This document shows, in pieces, positions 25,159 to 33,963 of a stretch of 64,000 nt of DNA (positions are counted from its first letter, which is position 1; each line of letters opens with the position of its first letter). The DNA lies in the NCBI RefSeq assembly GCF_011777495.1, contig NZ_JAATJS010000001.1:434001-498000 (forward strand), in the 5' to 3' direction. A program made the translations under genes and the position numbers. Source of the stretch: Microvirga terricola (GTDB lineage: Bacteria > Pseudomonadota > Alphaproteobacteria > Rhizobiales > Beijerinckiaceae). A model generated the notes under the pieces. That model saw only the letters and a list, made by a program, of their open reading frames with translations. It was not told where the DNA came from and did no database searches.

Positions 25159-27111
25159 CTAGTCGGCCTCTTGGGATTGGACGAGACGCAGGACACTGCG
25201 CGAAAACGCGGCCAAGGTTTCGTCAGGGGAGATGTCCTCAACGGGCGTGGCCTTCACGGCGAGATTGCCGAAGAGTGGTCGCACGACATTGGGAACGGGA
25301 AGAGGAGCCGGATCTTGTTCGGGCAGCGTTGGAAGGAGCGCGGCGACGCCATCGATCCCAAGCTTGGTTTCTGCGGCGAGGATCTGCGCCTGCCCCTTCA
25401 TCCAAGCCTTGCGGGCTTGGGCATGGATGCGGGCATCTGCCGTGCTGGCGAAGCCGGCAGCTTCGATGCAAGGCGCGTGGGCCACGTAGGATCCGTCCAG
25501 CCGATAGACATGAATGCCATCGTGCAGTGCATCCGGATCGAACCGAGCGACGACCTTGCCGCCGGCGATATTGACGAGCGCCTCGCACCAGAAGCGGTTT
25601 CCGAGGAGGTGAATGGTGGCGTCCTGGCTCCTGACGCTGACGCCCTCGGCGGCAAGGAGCCAAAGGCGACGCTGCTCCGCCGTGGCCTTGCGGATCGGCG
25701 ATTGCGCGTAGTTCGCTTGAAACGCGTCCATGAACGACCGGCCATTGCACACCTGGGAGCGGCGACCGGGCCGCGCGTTGTGTTCCGCGATGCCTTCAGC
25801 GATGACTTTCTCGAACAGTTCGATCGGGATTGCATTCGAGCCGTAATTGCTCGGTTTGTTCGCAACCGTGTTGCCGGTCCACGCGCCGGCGAGACGCGGA
25901 TCCTTGGCGATGCTTTGAGAGAAGTCGCGGAAGGCGCGCTCGATAGGCTTCGACTGGCCTGAATATGGCGTCGTCCAATGCACCTCGACACCGAGCGTCG
26001 TCATGACGCCCGCCGGCTCGTCATCGCGCACCTTGAAGCGATAGCGGTTCGCCGTGCCGCCGGTGAGCCATTTGGAGGCGAAGTTACGGCCGTTATCGAG
26101 CCAGCAGGCGTCGGGAATACCGTAGGTCTCGACAAGATCGCCGAACGCTAGCAGGACGGCTTCCTTGCATTCCGTGCGCTCGATGCGCCACGCCAGCATC
26201 AGACCGGAATAGAGATCTTGAAACGCCGTGAGAACGGGGCGGCCAATGGTGCCATCCGGCCATTTCACGAAAACGTCGAACTTGTGGCCGTCCGCGTTGA
26301 CGGCTTCGAGCGCGTGGAAGCCTGAACGATCGCGCTGCTGAGCGGGATAAAGGCGCTTCAACGCTTCCTGTCCCTCGCGGGCCAGCACGATCACCGCGCG
26401 CGGCATCGCGTCCATGCGGCGCTGCAGCGTCCGCTCGGCCGGGATCGTCCAGCCCTTCTCGGCAGCGATCGTCTTGAGGCGGCGATAGCAGTCGGCAAAG
26501 GCCGGGCGCTCCGGCCGCAAATAGTCAGCCTTGATGACGTCCCAGGCTTCGGCAGAGCATTCGACTTCAGCCTGTCGCCCTGCATGACGCGGAGCAAGGT
26601 ATGGCAACCAATCAGCGCGCGGACGGCCAGCGACGAGGGCCGACCAGCCGTAGAGCGTCCGCAGCGAGACGTTGATGCTGTTGGCGATCAGCATCATAGC
26701 GACGTCGCGCTTCGTGCCGGCGCGCTCCATGTCGTTGACGGCATCGAGTGCTTCCAGACGGCGGCGCGCTTCAGCCTTCTTTTTTTCGGGCATGCTCTCG
26801 AAGGACCGCCACACGTCCTCACGCGCCAGATCGCTCTTGACGACTTTACGCTCGTCTTCGCCGCGCTCCCGTTTTTCCTTCAATGAGAGCGCGGTTTGCG
26901 CGCGAAGTGGGAGAATGCCAGCGGCATATTCGAAGCCGCCTCCACGGCCTTCGCGCCGCCGCCACAGCCCGTTGAGATTGGCTGGCCAGGCAAGCTTGTC
27001 CTGACGCCAGTTTTCCCGGTCTGCCAGAAGTTGGACCCCGCGCTCGGTCCCCGGCAGGCCGGGCAGCGACATGGAGGCGAGTTCCGCTGGTGTGTAGAAG
27101 CGCATTGACAT
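25159..27111 (-). CDS. A: Transposase A (MuA), DDE recombinase
   Basis: 650-residue transposase. The N-terminal Mu DNA-binding domain (FYTPAELASMSLPGLPGTER) would contact the enhancer. The following Ibeta/Igamma-type domains bind the end sites. The catalytic triad reads D274 (NADGH), D339 (WLDNG) and E391 (SKPIERAFRDF), almost at MuA numbering. The C-terminal part carries the B-contact region. ATG 27111 overlaps the upstream stop; a 42-codon Arg-rich upstream extension is rejected. Confidence 0.95.
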   Translation of the reverse strand: MSMRFYTPAELASMSLPGLPGTERGVQLLADRENWRQDKLAWPANLNGLWRRREGRGGGFEYAAGILPLRAQTALSLKEKRERGEDERKVVKSDLAREDVWRSFESMPEKKKAEARRRLEALDAVNDMERAGTKRDVAMMLIANSINVSLRTLYGWSALVAGRPRADWLPYLAPRHAGRQAEVECSAEAWDVIKADYLRPERPAFADCYRRLKTIAAEKGWTIPAERTLQRRMDAMPRAVIVLAREGQEALKRLYPAQQRDRSGFHALEAVNADGHKFDVFVKWPDGTIGRPVLTAFQDLYSGLMLAWRIERTECKEAVLLAFGDLVETYGIPDACWLDNGRNFASKWLTGGTANRYRFKVRDDEPAGVMTTLGVEVHWTTPYSGQSKPIERAFRDFSQSIAKDPRLAGAWTGNTVANKPSNYGSNAIPIELFEKVIAEGIAEHNARPGRRSQVCNGRSFMDAFQANYAQSPIRKATAEQRRLWLLAAEGVSVRSQDATIHLLGNRFWCEALVNIAGGKVVARFDPDALHDGIHVYRLDGSYVAHAPCIEAAGFASTADARIHAQARKAWMKGQAQILAAETKLGIDGVAALLPTLPEQDPAPLPVPNVVRPLFGNLAVKATPVEDISPDETLAAFSRSVLRLVQSQEAD

Positions 27112-27578
27112 CAGAGGCCGCCCTTCGATTGAAGATTGCGGCGCGTCGCCTCGATGTTGCGGTTCATCGCCTCGCGTTCTTCGAGCATTACGGCGAGTTT
27201 GATGGCGTCGACGTGTTTCTCTTCGACGACCGCCCATCCGAAATGACTGGCGACCATCTGCAGCAATCGGCGGTCGCGCGTAACGTGAATGAGCCCGATG
27301 AAGCGCACCACGTTGATGATCTGATCCTCGGCAGCCTCGGACGCATACTTGTTGAGCATGTCCTCAGTGAGCCTGGAGCCGAGATAGGATGACATGTCCT
27401 TCACGACCTGATCGCGTGTCTTTCCGCACTCTTTCAACGCCCGGCTGATGGCCTTCGACAGCTGCGCCCCCAACGACGCAGCGCGGATCGTCTCAGGCTG
27501 GAACGCCTTGACAGGCTGCGGTGCCTCCCAGGCCAACAGATCGTTTGTGTCGGGGCATCGGCGGCGGTGACGGCTCAT
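27111..27578 (-). CDS. Hypothetical protein upstream of transposase
   Basis: 155 residues. A helical N-terminal domain includes QLSKAISRALKECGKTRDQV and LTEDMLNKYASEAAEDQIIN, which looks like a helix-turn-helix. A second helical part ends IEATRRNLQSKGGL. Proteins of this shape occur just before transposase A in alphaproteobacterial Mu-like phages. DNA binding is likely but not proven. Overlaps neighbours at both ends. Confidence 0.65.
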   Translation of the reverse strand: MSRHRRRCPDTNDLLAWEAPQPVKAFQPETIRAASLGAQLSKAISRALKECGKTRDQVVKDMSSYLGSRLTEDMLNKYASEAAEDQIINVVRFIGLIHVTRDRRLLQMVASHFGWAVVEEKHVDAIKLAVMLEEREAMNRNIEATRRNLQSKGGL

Positions 27579-27877
27579 GCGTCGACTCCGAGAGTTTCGG
27601 GCAGAAGAAGGTCGCCAAGCCGATGAGCATCGAGTTGGCGAAGCGTGGTCAGCGAACTCAGGACCGTGTCGAGCACCTTGACGTGTTGAGCCCGTCGAGA
27701 AGCCTCTTCTCGCAAGGTGTCGCGCGCTGCCCTGAGCTGCTGAACGCGGGTTAGTTGATCGTCACGATCGTCGCGTGACGTTTTTGGATCTCGCTCCATG
27801 CGAGCGAGGTCCTCTCTCGCAGCGCGGTAGGCTGCATCGACCGCAACGATCTGTTGTTGGATCGTCGGCCGGTTCAT
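27575..27877 (-). CDS. Hypothetical coiled-coil protein
   Basis: 100 residues, nearly all helical and charged (VDAAYRAAREDLARMERDPK, LRAARDTLREEASRRAQHVK), forming a probable coiled coil. No family recognised. It overlaps the next gene by 4 bases and lies in the early operon. Confidence 0.6.
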   Translation of the reverse strand: MNRPTIQQQIVAVDAAYRAAREDLARMERDPKTSRDDRDDQLTRVQQLRAARDTLREEASRRAQHVKVLDTVLSSLTTLRQLDAHRLGDLLLPETLGVDA

Positions 27878-27880
27878 GGC

Positions 27881-28129
27881 TCACTCCAAGCCGCAGAGTT
27901 TGCGGTCGCATGACCGCCTGACTCCGACGCGGTGGCCGTCGTAGTAGGCAATCTGCATTCCCAAACAGACTAGGAGGCCTCCACCGATGATCGCCACGAG
28001 TGCGATCATCAGTGACGCATCAGTGGAGAGGCTCGCCGATGCCAAACACCCCGCGAGCAAGTTCATCGCGACCGGAGCGATCGCAAAGAACGCGATAACG
28101 AGAAGGCGCACGACCGTCATGGCGCTCAC
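27881..28129 (-). CDS. Small two-helix membrane protein
   Basis: 82 residues with two membrane segments (VVRLLVIAFFAIAPVAMNLL, about 6-25; LMIALVAIIGGGLLVCLGMQ, about 40-59) and a basic C-terminal tail with two Cys. Early-region membrane proteins of this kind can act in superinfection exclusion, but no homologue is recognised. Confidence 0.6.
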   Translation of the reverse strand: MSAMTVVRLLVIAFFAIAPVAMNLLAGCLASASLSTDASLMIALVAIIGGGLLVCLGMQIAYYDGHRVGVRRSCDRKLCGLE

Positions 28130-28130
28130 C

Positions 28131-28979
28131 TCACGCGGCTTGTTGGTGTTCGAGGACGCCCTCGGCTTCGAGGAACTCGATGAACTGGTCGCGCGCTGGA
28201 GCGCCGGCGCGACGCCATGCGGACAGAAGAGCTTCGAGTTGAGTGTCTTTCTCGTTGGGAACCTTGGACTGGATGCCCTTCACACGCTTGAGAGCGTCCG
28301 AGATCGAGCGCGGGCGATCCTCTTCATTGGAGAAGAGCAATTCAACCACGCTCGTTTGATGATCCGGCTCTGCACGTGCCAGGGTTTCAAGCTGCGCCTG
28401 GTTGTCGGCGAACGGCGTGCCTGAGATTTTCGACCGGATGTCCGGTGCGATATTCTTTGCAAGGAAGACCGAGCGCTGAATAGCACGCTCGGAGATACCA
28501 AGCCGTTCGGCAACTTCATCCGTGAAGCGCGCTGCCAAGTCGCCAACATTGGCGACTTGCTCACTGCGATCACCGCCATGCTTCGTGTGGGGATGGAGCT
28601 TTTCGTGGATCTCCTTGCGGCGCGAAAGGAAGATCGCCCTGTCCAACACCGTCAGCTCGGCCCGGAAGAGATTTTCATCAATCTCCATAAGCTCGGCTTC
28701 AGCTTCACCGATGTTGTGAACCTCGGCCAAAATCTCGGACCATTCGAGAAACTTAACAGCCTCAAGGCGATGGCCGCCGACGATGAGGATGTAGGAGTTT
28801 TCTTTCTTTCCCGGTCGCACGCGGATCGGGGTCTCAAGCCCGCGCTCCTCGATGCCGACAGCTAGGAACTGCGCACGATCCCGATCGATTTTCCGCAGCC
28901 GGTTCTTCGGAATGGTGATGTTCTTGACCGGGATACTAATGACCGTAGGTAAGAAGCCTTCGCTCATGTCAGTCCTCAT
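28131..28979 (-). CDS. ParB/Spo0J-like DNA-binding protein
   Basis: 282-residue ParB-like protein. The N-terminal ParB/sulfiredoxin fold shows [27 protein letters not shown], where GGHR is the nucleotide-binding motif of ParB. A central helix-turn-helix follows ([20 protein letters not shown], about 152-171). No ParA is present in the visible phage, so a classical partition role is unlikely; gene regulation or DNA-end functions are alternatives. It overlaps ner by 4 bases and is the second gene of the early transcript. Confidence 0.85.
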   Translation of the reverse strand: MRTDMSEGFLPTVISIPVKNITIPKNRLRKIDRDRAQFLAVGIEERGLETPIRVRPGKKENSYILIVGGHRLEAVKFLEWSEILAEVHNIGEAEAELMEIDENLFRAELTVLDRAIFLSRRKEIHEKLHPHTKHGGDRSEQVANVGDLAARFTDEVAERLGISERAIQRSVFLAKNIAPDIRSKISGTPFADNQAQLETLARAEPDHQTSVVELLFSNEEDRPRSISDALKRVKGIQSKVPNEKDTQLEALLSAWRRAGAPARDQFIEFLEAEGVLEHQQAA

Positions 28980-29266
28980 GTTGTTTTTTGACGATGACGA
29001 CGGCGGCGGCGGCGCGTATGGTCCCGACTACTCCCCGTTGAGCGGGGGGTGCCGTCGTCGTGGTAACGGCTCGGCCAAATGTTTCTTGGTTCCTGTCCGA
29101 TGAAGTCAGCGATGATTCGTTCGACAGCAGGCCAAGGGCGGCCGAGTGCTTTGCGGACGGCGGAGTCCGTGTAGCCGAACTGGCGTGCGAGATCGGACAA
29201 GGAGAGGCCCTTAGTGCGGACCTCGTACTTGACCTTTTCGCGATGCCAGTCGGTTGCGCGAACCAT
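28976..29266 (-). CDS. ner: Ner-like early regulator with basic tail
   Basis: 96 residues. The first 70 match Mu Ner closely: [33 protein letters not shown] (HTH) and the terminal IWPSRYHDD. Ner represses the early and repressor promoters. Beyond the normal Ner end there is an extra tail of about 27 residues, ending with an Arg-rich run ([10 protein letters not shown]), whose codons lead into the ParB start. Confidence 0.9.
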   Translation of the reverse strand: MVRATDWHREKVKYEVRTKGLSLSDLARQFGYTDSAVRKALGRPWPAVERIIADFIGQEPRNIWPSRYHDDGTPRSTGSSRDHTRRRRRRHRQKTT

Positions 29267-29283
29267 GGGCCGCCCTTTTGAAA

Positions 29284-29309
29284 GCCCGCGTCTTCAGCGC
29301 GGGTTTTTT
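29284..29309 (+). terminator. Intrinsic terminator between ner and repressor
   Basis: CCCGCG / CGCGGG stem with a 7-base loop, followed by six T on the plus strand. It points toward the repressor gene, 38 bp before its start. It would stop rightward transcription coming from inside ner, or act as an attenuator if the repressor promoter lies further left. Confidence 0.7.
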
Positions 29310-29322
29310 GGAGTGCAATTAG

Positions 29323-29334
29323 TCACGAACGTGA
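29323..29334. promoter_or_regulatory. Candidate operator in the ner-repressor region
   Basis: Inverted repeat TCACG-AA-CGTGA in the 81-bp divergent region. It is well placed for Ner or the repressor to control both divergent promoters. No clear -35/-10 pair was recognised, so the promoter positions stay open. Confidence 0.4.
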
Positions 29335-29347
29335 ATTTCGAACATAC

Positions 29348-30313
29348 ATGATCGAAAATCAACTAGAAAAACGAACACGCGGCCGCCCGGTGAGCGAAAC
29401 TCTGCAAGAGATTCCGTCGATGTTGATGGAAGCTCTTGTAAACGCTAGATTTTTTGACCCTTCGGCATCTCGTTCAGAGCGGTGGACAAGTCTGCCGGAT
29501 GCGAGTGTTTATGATCGAAAATACCGGATAAGAGCCGCCGTAGCGCTGCTCTTAAAGCGATTTTCGAACACGAACGCGGTGGGTGATTTGCTGGGCCGCA
29601 GCTGGATCCAAGTGAAACGCTACTTGGCCTCTGGTGAGGTGCCCCATGAGGTCATCGAAGCATTAGCCGCTGCAGCAGATGTGCCATTGGAATGGCTCAG
29701 GACTGGCAACCCGGTCGCGGGCCGAGAAACGCTTCGGAGTTTGGAGCGTGCCGGACGTCCTGGCGAAGCCGCTCAATCCCTTGAGTATCAAGGAATTTTG
29801 AAACTCCGAAGAGACGAGGGTGCAGTACTGCAGGATTTCGGAGTTCCACATGAGAACCCCGAACACACGATCGAGGCCGAGGTTCCCTCAAGCGCCTATG
29901 GGCGGCTGGTGTGGATCCCGCACTATGATGTTCGGGCAGCCGCTGGAACGGGCGCATTGGTCGAGGCGGAGCACTTGGTCGGGCGCGTCCCGTTCCACGA
30001 GCTGGTGCTCCGAGGAATTCGCGCCAACCTTAAGGATTTGGTGCTCATCGAAGTGAAGGGCGATAGCATGGAACCCACGCTTGTCGATGGCGAGCCGATC
30101 CTGGTTGATCGCTCGGTACGGCATGTCCGGACTGATAGCATCTACGTCTTGCGCATCGACGCCGAACTGCTGGTCAAAAGGCTTCAGCGCCGGCTAAACG
30201 GGCCGATCTCGCTGATCAGCGACAATCCGAGGTACGTCACGCAACACCTGACCCCGCAGGAGATGGCCGGCGTAGAGATCGTAGGCGAAGTCGTCTGGCC
30301 GCCACGCCGTTAA
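29348..30313 (+). CDS. Phage repressor, S24 (CI/LexA-like) peptidase type
   Basis: 321-residue lysogeny repressor. An N-terminal helix-turn-helix lies at about 76-99 (AVGDLLGRSWIQVKRYLASG). The C-terminal S24 domain has S240 (VKGDSMEPTL) and K277 (AELLVKRLQRR) as catalytic dyad, and A199-G200 (RAAAGTGAL) as probable self-cleavage site. RecA-linked SOS induction is therefore likely, unlike Mu, whose repressor lacks this domain. It is divergent from ner. Its first third is AT-richer than the surroundings. Confidence 0.9.
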   Translation: MIENQLEKRTRGRPVSETLQEIPSMLMEALVNARFFDPSASRSERWTSLPDASVYDRKYRIRAAVALLLKRFSNTNAVGDLLGRSWIQVKRYLASGEVPHEVIEALAAAADVPLEWLRTGNPVAGRETLRSLERAGRPGEAAQSLEYQGILKLRRDEGAVLQDFGVPHENPEHTIEAEVPSSAYGRLVWIPHYDVRAAAGTGALVEAEHLVGRVPFHELVLRGIRANLKDLVLIEVKGDSMEPTLVDGEPILVDRSVRHVRTDSIYVLRIDAELLVKRLQRRLNGPISLISDNPRYVTQHLTPQEMAGVEIVGEVVWPPRR

Positions 30314-30345
30314 GAGCGGCAAAAGGGCTCATTAAGAGGCTCTTA
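30311..30345. repeat. TAAGAG inverted and direct copies beyond the repressor gene
   Basis: TAAGAG at 30311 and 30333 and its complement CTCTTA at 30340, with TAAGAGGCTCTTA forming a perfect inverted repeat (30333-30345). The same hexamer forms the phased cluster at 12452-12500. A shared binding protein is possible. Confidence 0.4.
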
Positions 30346-30380
30346 TGAAGGTCTGAGCGGCACTGGACCGGCGCGCCGCT

Positions 30381-30540
30381 TTCTGCAAAGTCTAATGGCG
30401 GCGGCACGCCGGGGGCGGAACCTCTGCAAAACCGGGGGACGGTCGTGCTCCAGCGGCGCGCCGGCCACGAAACCCTGGGGGGCTAAGGATTATCCCACAA
30501 TGTCCCGGATCGTCCCGGCCAATCCCGGTTCTCTGCAACA
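30381..30540 (-). other. Left phage end with three MuA-like binding sites
   Basis: On the minus strand TTGCAGAG occurs at the very tip (plus 30531-30538) and again at 30422-30429; a variant TTGCAGAA is at 30381-30388. Spacing is 109 and 41 bp. This repeats the Mu left-end layout, with L1 at the tip and the L2/L3 pair about 100 bp inward. The terminal dinucleotide is TG, as in Mu. Between tip and second site lie four 10-bp units with TCCCGG cores (30491-30530). Confidence 0.7.
30491..30530. repeat. Four tandem 10-bp units next to the phage tip
   Basis: TCCCAC then TCCCGG three times, each at position 3 of consecutive 10-bp units (30493, 30503, 30513, 30523). The exact helical phasing puts all copies on one face of the DNA. 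It lies directly inside the terminal MuA-like site. Confidence 0.7.
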
Positions 30541-30652
30541 TCAACTGTCACCTCTCATTCGGAAACGTCGCGCTCACACCCCTCTCCAACTCTCCCCCCA
30601 AGGGGCGAAAGGGCAGGTCGGCGCTTGACGATTCCGGGTCGAGCGAAGCCGC

Positions 30653-31924
<1,272 letters not shown>

Positions 31925-31935
31925 GCCGTTCCTCC

Positions 31936-33063
31936 TCAACCCGCCTTGGTGACTCGCACGGCACCCTCGCCGCGCCAATGGCCCACGGACGTGACCAGCG
32001 CGTCGGAGGCCTCGCCCTTCGCAATCAAGGCCGCCGCGAGCGCCACGCCTGCCGGCGCCTGCGCCTCCATGGTGTGCCCAATGAGATCGGCCGTCGCGTG
32101 GATGGCGGCGTTCGGTGCGAGAGCTTTCAGCGCGGCCTGTTCGTCTTCGGTGATGCCCTTCACGCCGGTTGCGCCGGAGAGCACCACATCAGGCTTCGCG
32201 CCAAGCACCGCAGCCTGTGCGCGCAGCTTCTCGCCGACGCTGCCGGCGTTGCGCCGATGACGGTCCGACGTGACACCGGTGATAGCCGCAAAAGCCGTCG
32301 CGCCGCGCGCCGTGGCATGTTCACGCGATTCGAGAACGAGGAAGCACGCGCCGCTGCCCAGAATGAGGCCACCGCCATCAGCGGGACGGTCCCAGACCGG
32401 GCGATGCGGCTTCTTCCAGAGAAAGCCGCCCATTTCGTAGATCAGCAATGCATCGGGCCGCTCGGCGTTGTATGCGCCGCCGACGAGAAAGATATCGTTC
32501 TGGCCCGACGCAATGCGGGCCTGCGCCACGCGCAGCGCGTCGATGCCGCTCGATTCCTCGCCCATGAAAGTGCGCGAAGCGCCGGTGACGCCGTGAACGA
32601 TGGAGATGTTGCCCGCAAGCAGATTGGAGAGCTGCGCCAGAAACAGCGTCGGACGCAGGTCGCTCATCAGGCGTTCGTTGAGAAACACGCCGGGATTGTC
32701 GGCGGAGCGCAGGCCGGTCAGGATCTGCCCGTCGACCGCATAATCGCGCTCGCCGCCGCCGGCGGCGACGACGAGATGCATGCGGCTCTTCAGGTCCGCG
32801 TCGTCCTTCACGCCCGCCGATTCGAGCGCGAGGCCGGCAGCAAAGCATCCGAGCTTCTGCCAGGGCTCCATCTGCCGCTGGTCGGCCTTTTTGGCGATCT
32901 GCTTGTCGTAATCCGGCTGCGCGACGGGGTGCACCGGATAGGGCGCGAAGGTCTCGATATCCGTGCGGGGCGCCGCGCCACTCTTGAGAGCGGCGAGATG
33001 GGCCTCGACCCCCTCGCCCGCGCAGGAGATGAGACCGATGCCGGTTACGACGACGTCACGCAT
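31936..33063 (-). CDS. fabF2XL: Ketosynthase-like protein without active-site Cys (FabF2XL)
   Basis: 375-residue KAS homologue in the acpXL operon. The segment aligning with the Cys nucleophile reads GVTGASRTFMGEES, with no cysteine near residue 162. The first active-site His region is replaced by LSGATGVKGITEDE, while the second His is kept (DLIGHTMEAQ). Such a pattern recalls the chain-length factors of type II polyketide synthases. It probably pairs with FabF1XL. It overlaps fabZ by 1 base. Confidence 0.85.
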   Translation of the reverse strand: MRDVVVTGIGLISCAGEGVEAHLAALKSGAAPRTDIETFAPYPVHPVAQPDYDKQIAKKADQRQMEPWQKLGCFAAGLALESAGVKDDADLKSRMHLVVAAGGGERDYAVDGQILTGLRSADNPGVFLNERLMSDLRPTLFLAQLSNLLAGNISIVHGVTGASRTFMGEESSGIDALRVAQARIASGQNDIFLVGGAYNAERPDALLIYEMGGFLWKKPHRPVWDRPADGGGLILGSGACFLVLESREHATARGATAFAAITGVTSDRHRRNAGSVGEKLRAQAAVLGAKPDVVLSGATGVKGITEDEQAALKALAPNAAIHATADLIGHTMEAQAPAGVALAAALIAKGEASDALVTSVGHWRGEGAVRVTKAG

Positions 33064-33524
33064 TACGCATTCTCCGTCAACAGGCCGATGCGGCGCGCCT
33101 GTGCGCGCATCAAGCCGTCCATGCCCTCCGGGAAGGGCATGATCCTGAACCGCAATTCCGCATCGCAGATCGGCTTACCCTCGGCGGCGATTTTGGCCTT
33201 CGTCACCGCGTAGCCGGAGCCTTCATGCTCCAGTTGGGCGGTGACCGTGAGGACAGTACCCGGCCCGACGAAGGTGCGGAAGCGCGCCTTGTCGACGCCC
33301 ATCAGGAACGGCATGTGGGTGAAGTTCATGACGCCCAGCACGAGGTAACCGGAGGCCTGGGCCATGGTCTCGGTGAGCAGGACGCCCGGGACGAGCGGAT
33401 GGCCGGGAAAATGCCCCTCGAAGACGGGGCTTTCCATCGGCACGGTGGATGACACCTCGATGCGCTTCGCCTCGCGGTCGAGAAGCGTCACCCGGTCGAT
33501 CATTTCAAAATATTCGAGGCGCAT
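33063..33524 (-). CDS. fabZXL: 3-hydroxyacyl-ACP dehydratase (FabZXL)
   Basis: 153-residue hot-dog dehydratase of the lipid A very-long-chain pathway. The active site is in FEGHFPGHPLVPGVLLTETM, with H38 and E52 as the catalytic pair. ATG 33524 is chosen because homology begins at MRLEYFEMIDRVTLLD; upstream codons look non-coding. It lies between acpXL and fabF2XL, the usual order. Confidence 0.88.
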   Translation of the reverse strand: MRLEYFEMIDRVTLLDREAKRIEVSSTVPMESPVFEGHFPGHPLVPGVLLTETMAQASGYLVLGVMNFTHMPFLMGVDKARFRTFVGPGTVLTVTAQLEHEGSGYAVTKAKIAAEGKPICDAELRFRIMPFPEGMDGLMRAQARRIGLLTENA

Positions 33525-33681
33525 CCGGTACCCGAACTCAATCCTTGTGAACCAGCCCAATGAACCCATGTCGCCCGGCCGGGGTCAATCAGGGGATCGG
33601 AATCCACGAAGGGGAGTTCTTGATGGATCGCCTCTCCGAGCCGGCCGAAGGCCAGCTCGCCGGGATGGGTCTTGAGAGTTG

Positions 33682-33963
33682 TTAAGCGGCCTTGGCGGCG
33701 ATCAGCGCTTCAATGCGCGCCACGAGGTTCTTCAGAACGAAGTATTCCTCGGCCGGAGCCTTGCCCTCGTTCACTTCCTGCGTCCACTGCTCCAGCGGCA
33801 GCTTGATGCCGAAGGCCTTGTCGATGGCGAACGCGATGTCGAGGAAGGCCAGCGAGTCGATGCCGAGATCGTCGATGGCGTGGCTTTCCGGCGTGATCTG
33901 GTCGCGCGGAATGTCGGCGGTCTCGGAAATGATTCCGGCGACGGTCTCAAAGGTGGACGACAT
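33682..33963 (-). CDS. acpXL: Acyl carrier protein AcpXL
   Basis: 93-residue specialised ACP that carries the C28 chain for lipid A. The 4'-phosphopantetheine serine is S37 in [12 protein letters not shown]. Compared with housekeeping ACP it has the extended helix after the loop ([20 protein letters not shown]) that marks AcpXL. It is the first gene of the cluster; the promoter should lie in the 420-bp region upstream. Confidence 0.92.
   Translation of the reverse strand: MSSTFETVAGIISETADIPRDQITPESHAIDDLGIDSLAFLDIAFAIDKAFGIKLPLEQWTQEVNEGKAPAEEYFVLKNLVARIEALIAAKAA

Larger units (their letters stand above)
1..30540 (-). mobile_element. Mu-like transposable prophage (right end lies outside the window)
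   Basis: Contiguous block with the Mu gene order, read right to left: repressor, ner, transposase A, ATPase B, gemA, Mor-like activator, lysis, terminase, portal, F, G, I/Z, T, gp35-38, L, M, tail chaperone, tape measure, N, P, gp45, gp46. The left phage tip is placed at 30540 because the minus strand there begins with TGTTGCAGAG and two related sites follow inside at 30422 and 30381. Genes overlap by 4 bp at many junctions and no gene is visibly broken, so the element looks intact as far as it can be seen. The host flank begins at 30541; the candidate 5-bp target duplication TCAAC cannot be verified because the other end is missing. Confidence 0.93.

Noticed and set aside
25159-27237. Longer start for transposase A at 27237
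   Set aside because: The extra 42 residues are Arg-rich and overlap the upstream gene; Mu DNA-binding homology begins just after ATG 27111.
30541-30652. Remnant of an fabG/adh2XL gene between phage tip and fabF1XL
   Set aside because: No coding similarity seen in either frame; the stretch looks like an ordinary intergenic spacer with a short C/G-rich inverted repeat.
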